Shown here: one piece after another, positions 63,909-64,000 of the stretch
Numbering within the stretch: position 1 is the stretch's first letter
How the letters are laid out: the number at the start of each line of letters is the position of its first letter
Source: Tethya wilhelma
Taxonomy: Eukaryota; Porifera; Demospongiae; Tethyida; Tethyidae
Direction: 5' to 3'
DNA length: 64,000 nucleotides
Assembly: GCA_964030475.1 (NCBI GenBank)
Contig: CAXIPT010000011.1
Location: forward strand, 1,262,733-1,326,732
Translations under genes and position numbers: made by a program
The notes under the pieces: model-generated
The model's database searches: none
What the model was told of the DNA's origin: nothing
Seen by the model: only the letters and a program-made list of their open reading frames with translations

Positions 63909-64000
63909 TTACAGTGCATCAGACCGAGCACAACGAATAAAATCAGCACAGAGACTATCAGCAAGGTCGTAATGCTTAACAAATTGAAAACCATAGAGAG
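63909..64000 (-). CDS. Last exon of a gene entering from the right
   Basis: A 30-codon minus-strand frame ending in TAA at 63909-63911: LYGFQFVKHYDLADSLCAD then FIRCARSDAL. Protein-like composition at the window edge. Not recognised. Confidence 0.4.
   Translation of the reverse strand, partial: LYGFQFVKHYDLADSLCADFIRCARSDAL

Noticed and set aside
1..64000. tRNA and rRNA genes
   Set aside because: No cloverleaf with A and B boxes and no rRNA core sequence was recognised on either strand by eye.

Overview
The window is metazoan nuclear DNA. It is AT-rich, with short GT-AG introns, many microsatellites, many small inverted-repeat transposons, and single or short N runs typical of an assembled scaffold. 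The gene content points to a demosponge. Amphimedon queenslandica or a close relative is my best guess, from memory of the protein families; no search was run.

Layout. (1) 0.2-2.8 kb, minus: a CARD plus death-domain gene with damaged tandem coiled-coil exons upstream. (2) 3.1-4.85 kb: a truncated DIRS-type retrotransposon. (3) 5.2-8.7 kb, minus: a multi-exon, seven-helix membrane protein carrying two small transposons in its introns. (4) 10.7-28.9 kb: the first block of an uncharacterised death-fold family (N-terminal CARD-like helical domain, CxCxxC cysteine cluster, two conserved C-terminal blocks). Copies A and B are intact and C and D are broken. A five-exon ankyrin/coiled-coil gene lies among them, flanked by an inverted copy of its last exon. 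(5) 29.4-47.4 kb, minus: a tandem array of five 11-exon short-chain dehydrogenases (17beta-HSD12 / 3-ketoacyl-CoA reductase type). Four look intact and one is broken; there is also a remnant. Two divergent genes for secreted or membrane jelly-roll-like proteins interrupt the array. (6) 47.8-63.4 kb, minus: the second block of the death-fold family. Copies E and F are intact, G is broken, and there are several fragments. A MULE-transposase-like SWIM gene (55.2-59.6 kb) sits between copy G and a coiled-coil tail exon.

The most interesting system is the death-fold family. At least seven full-length-type loci share one architecture but differ at their ends: one begins MGCSCS (a lipid-anchor signal), one ends in a transmembrane anchor, and others splice into coiled-coil micro-exons. 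Beside them are a CARD/death-domain gene and scattered death-domain and ankyrin-gene fragments. This looks like a birth-and-death cluster of innate-immunity or cell-death adaptors; the function is inferred, not shown.

Mobile DNA has broken the family in traceable ways. A 2.3 kb TTAA-flanked transposon, carrying remnants of a P2X7-type cysteine domain, sits inside the coding exon of copy D. A 718 bp TA-flanked element sits inside the coding exon of copy G. There a 754 bp segment spanning exon and element is also duplicated in tandem with no difference that I saw. In the dehydrogenase array, four of five paralogues keep a long TC/AC microsatellite at the exon-8 splice acceptor, and NRF1-like palindromes sit upstream of three genes.
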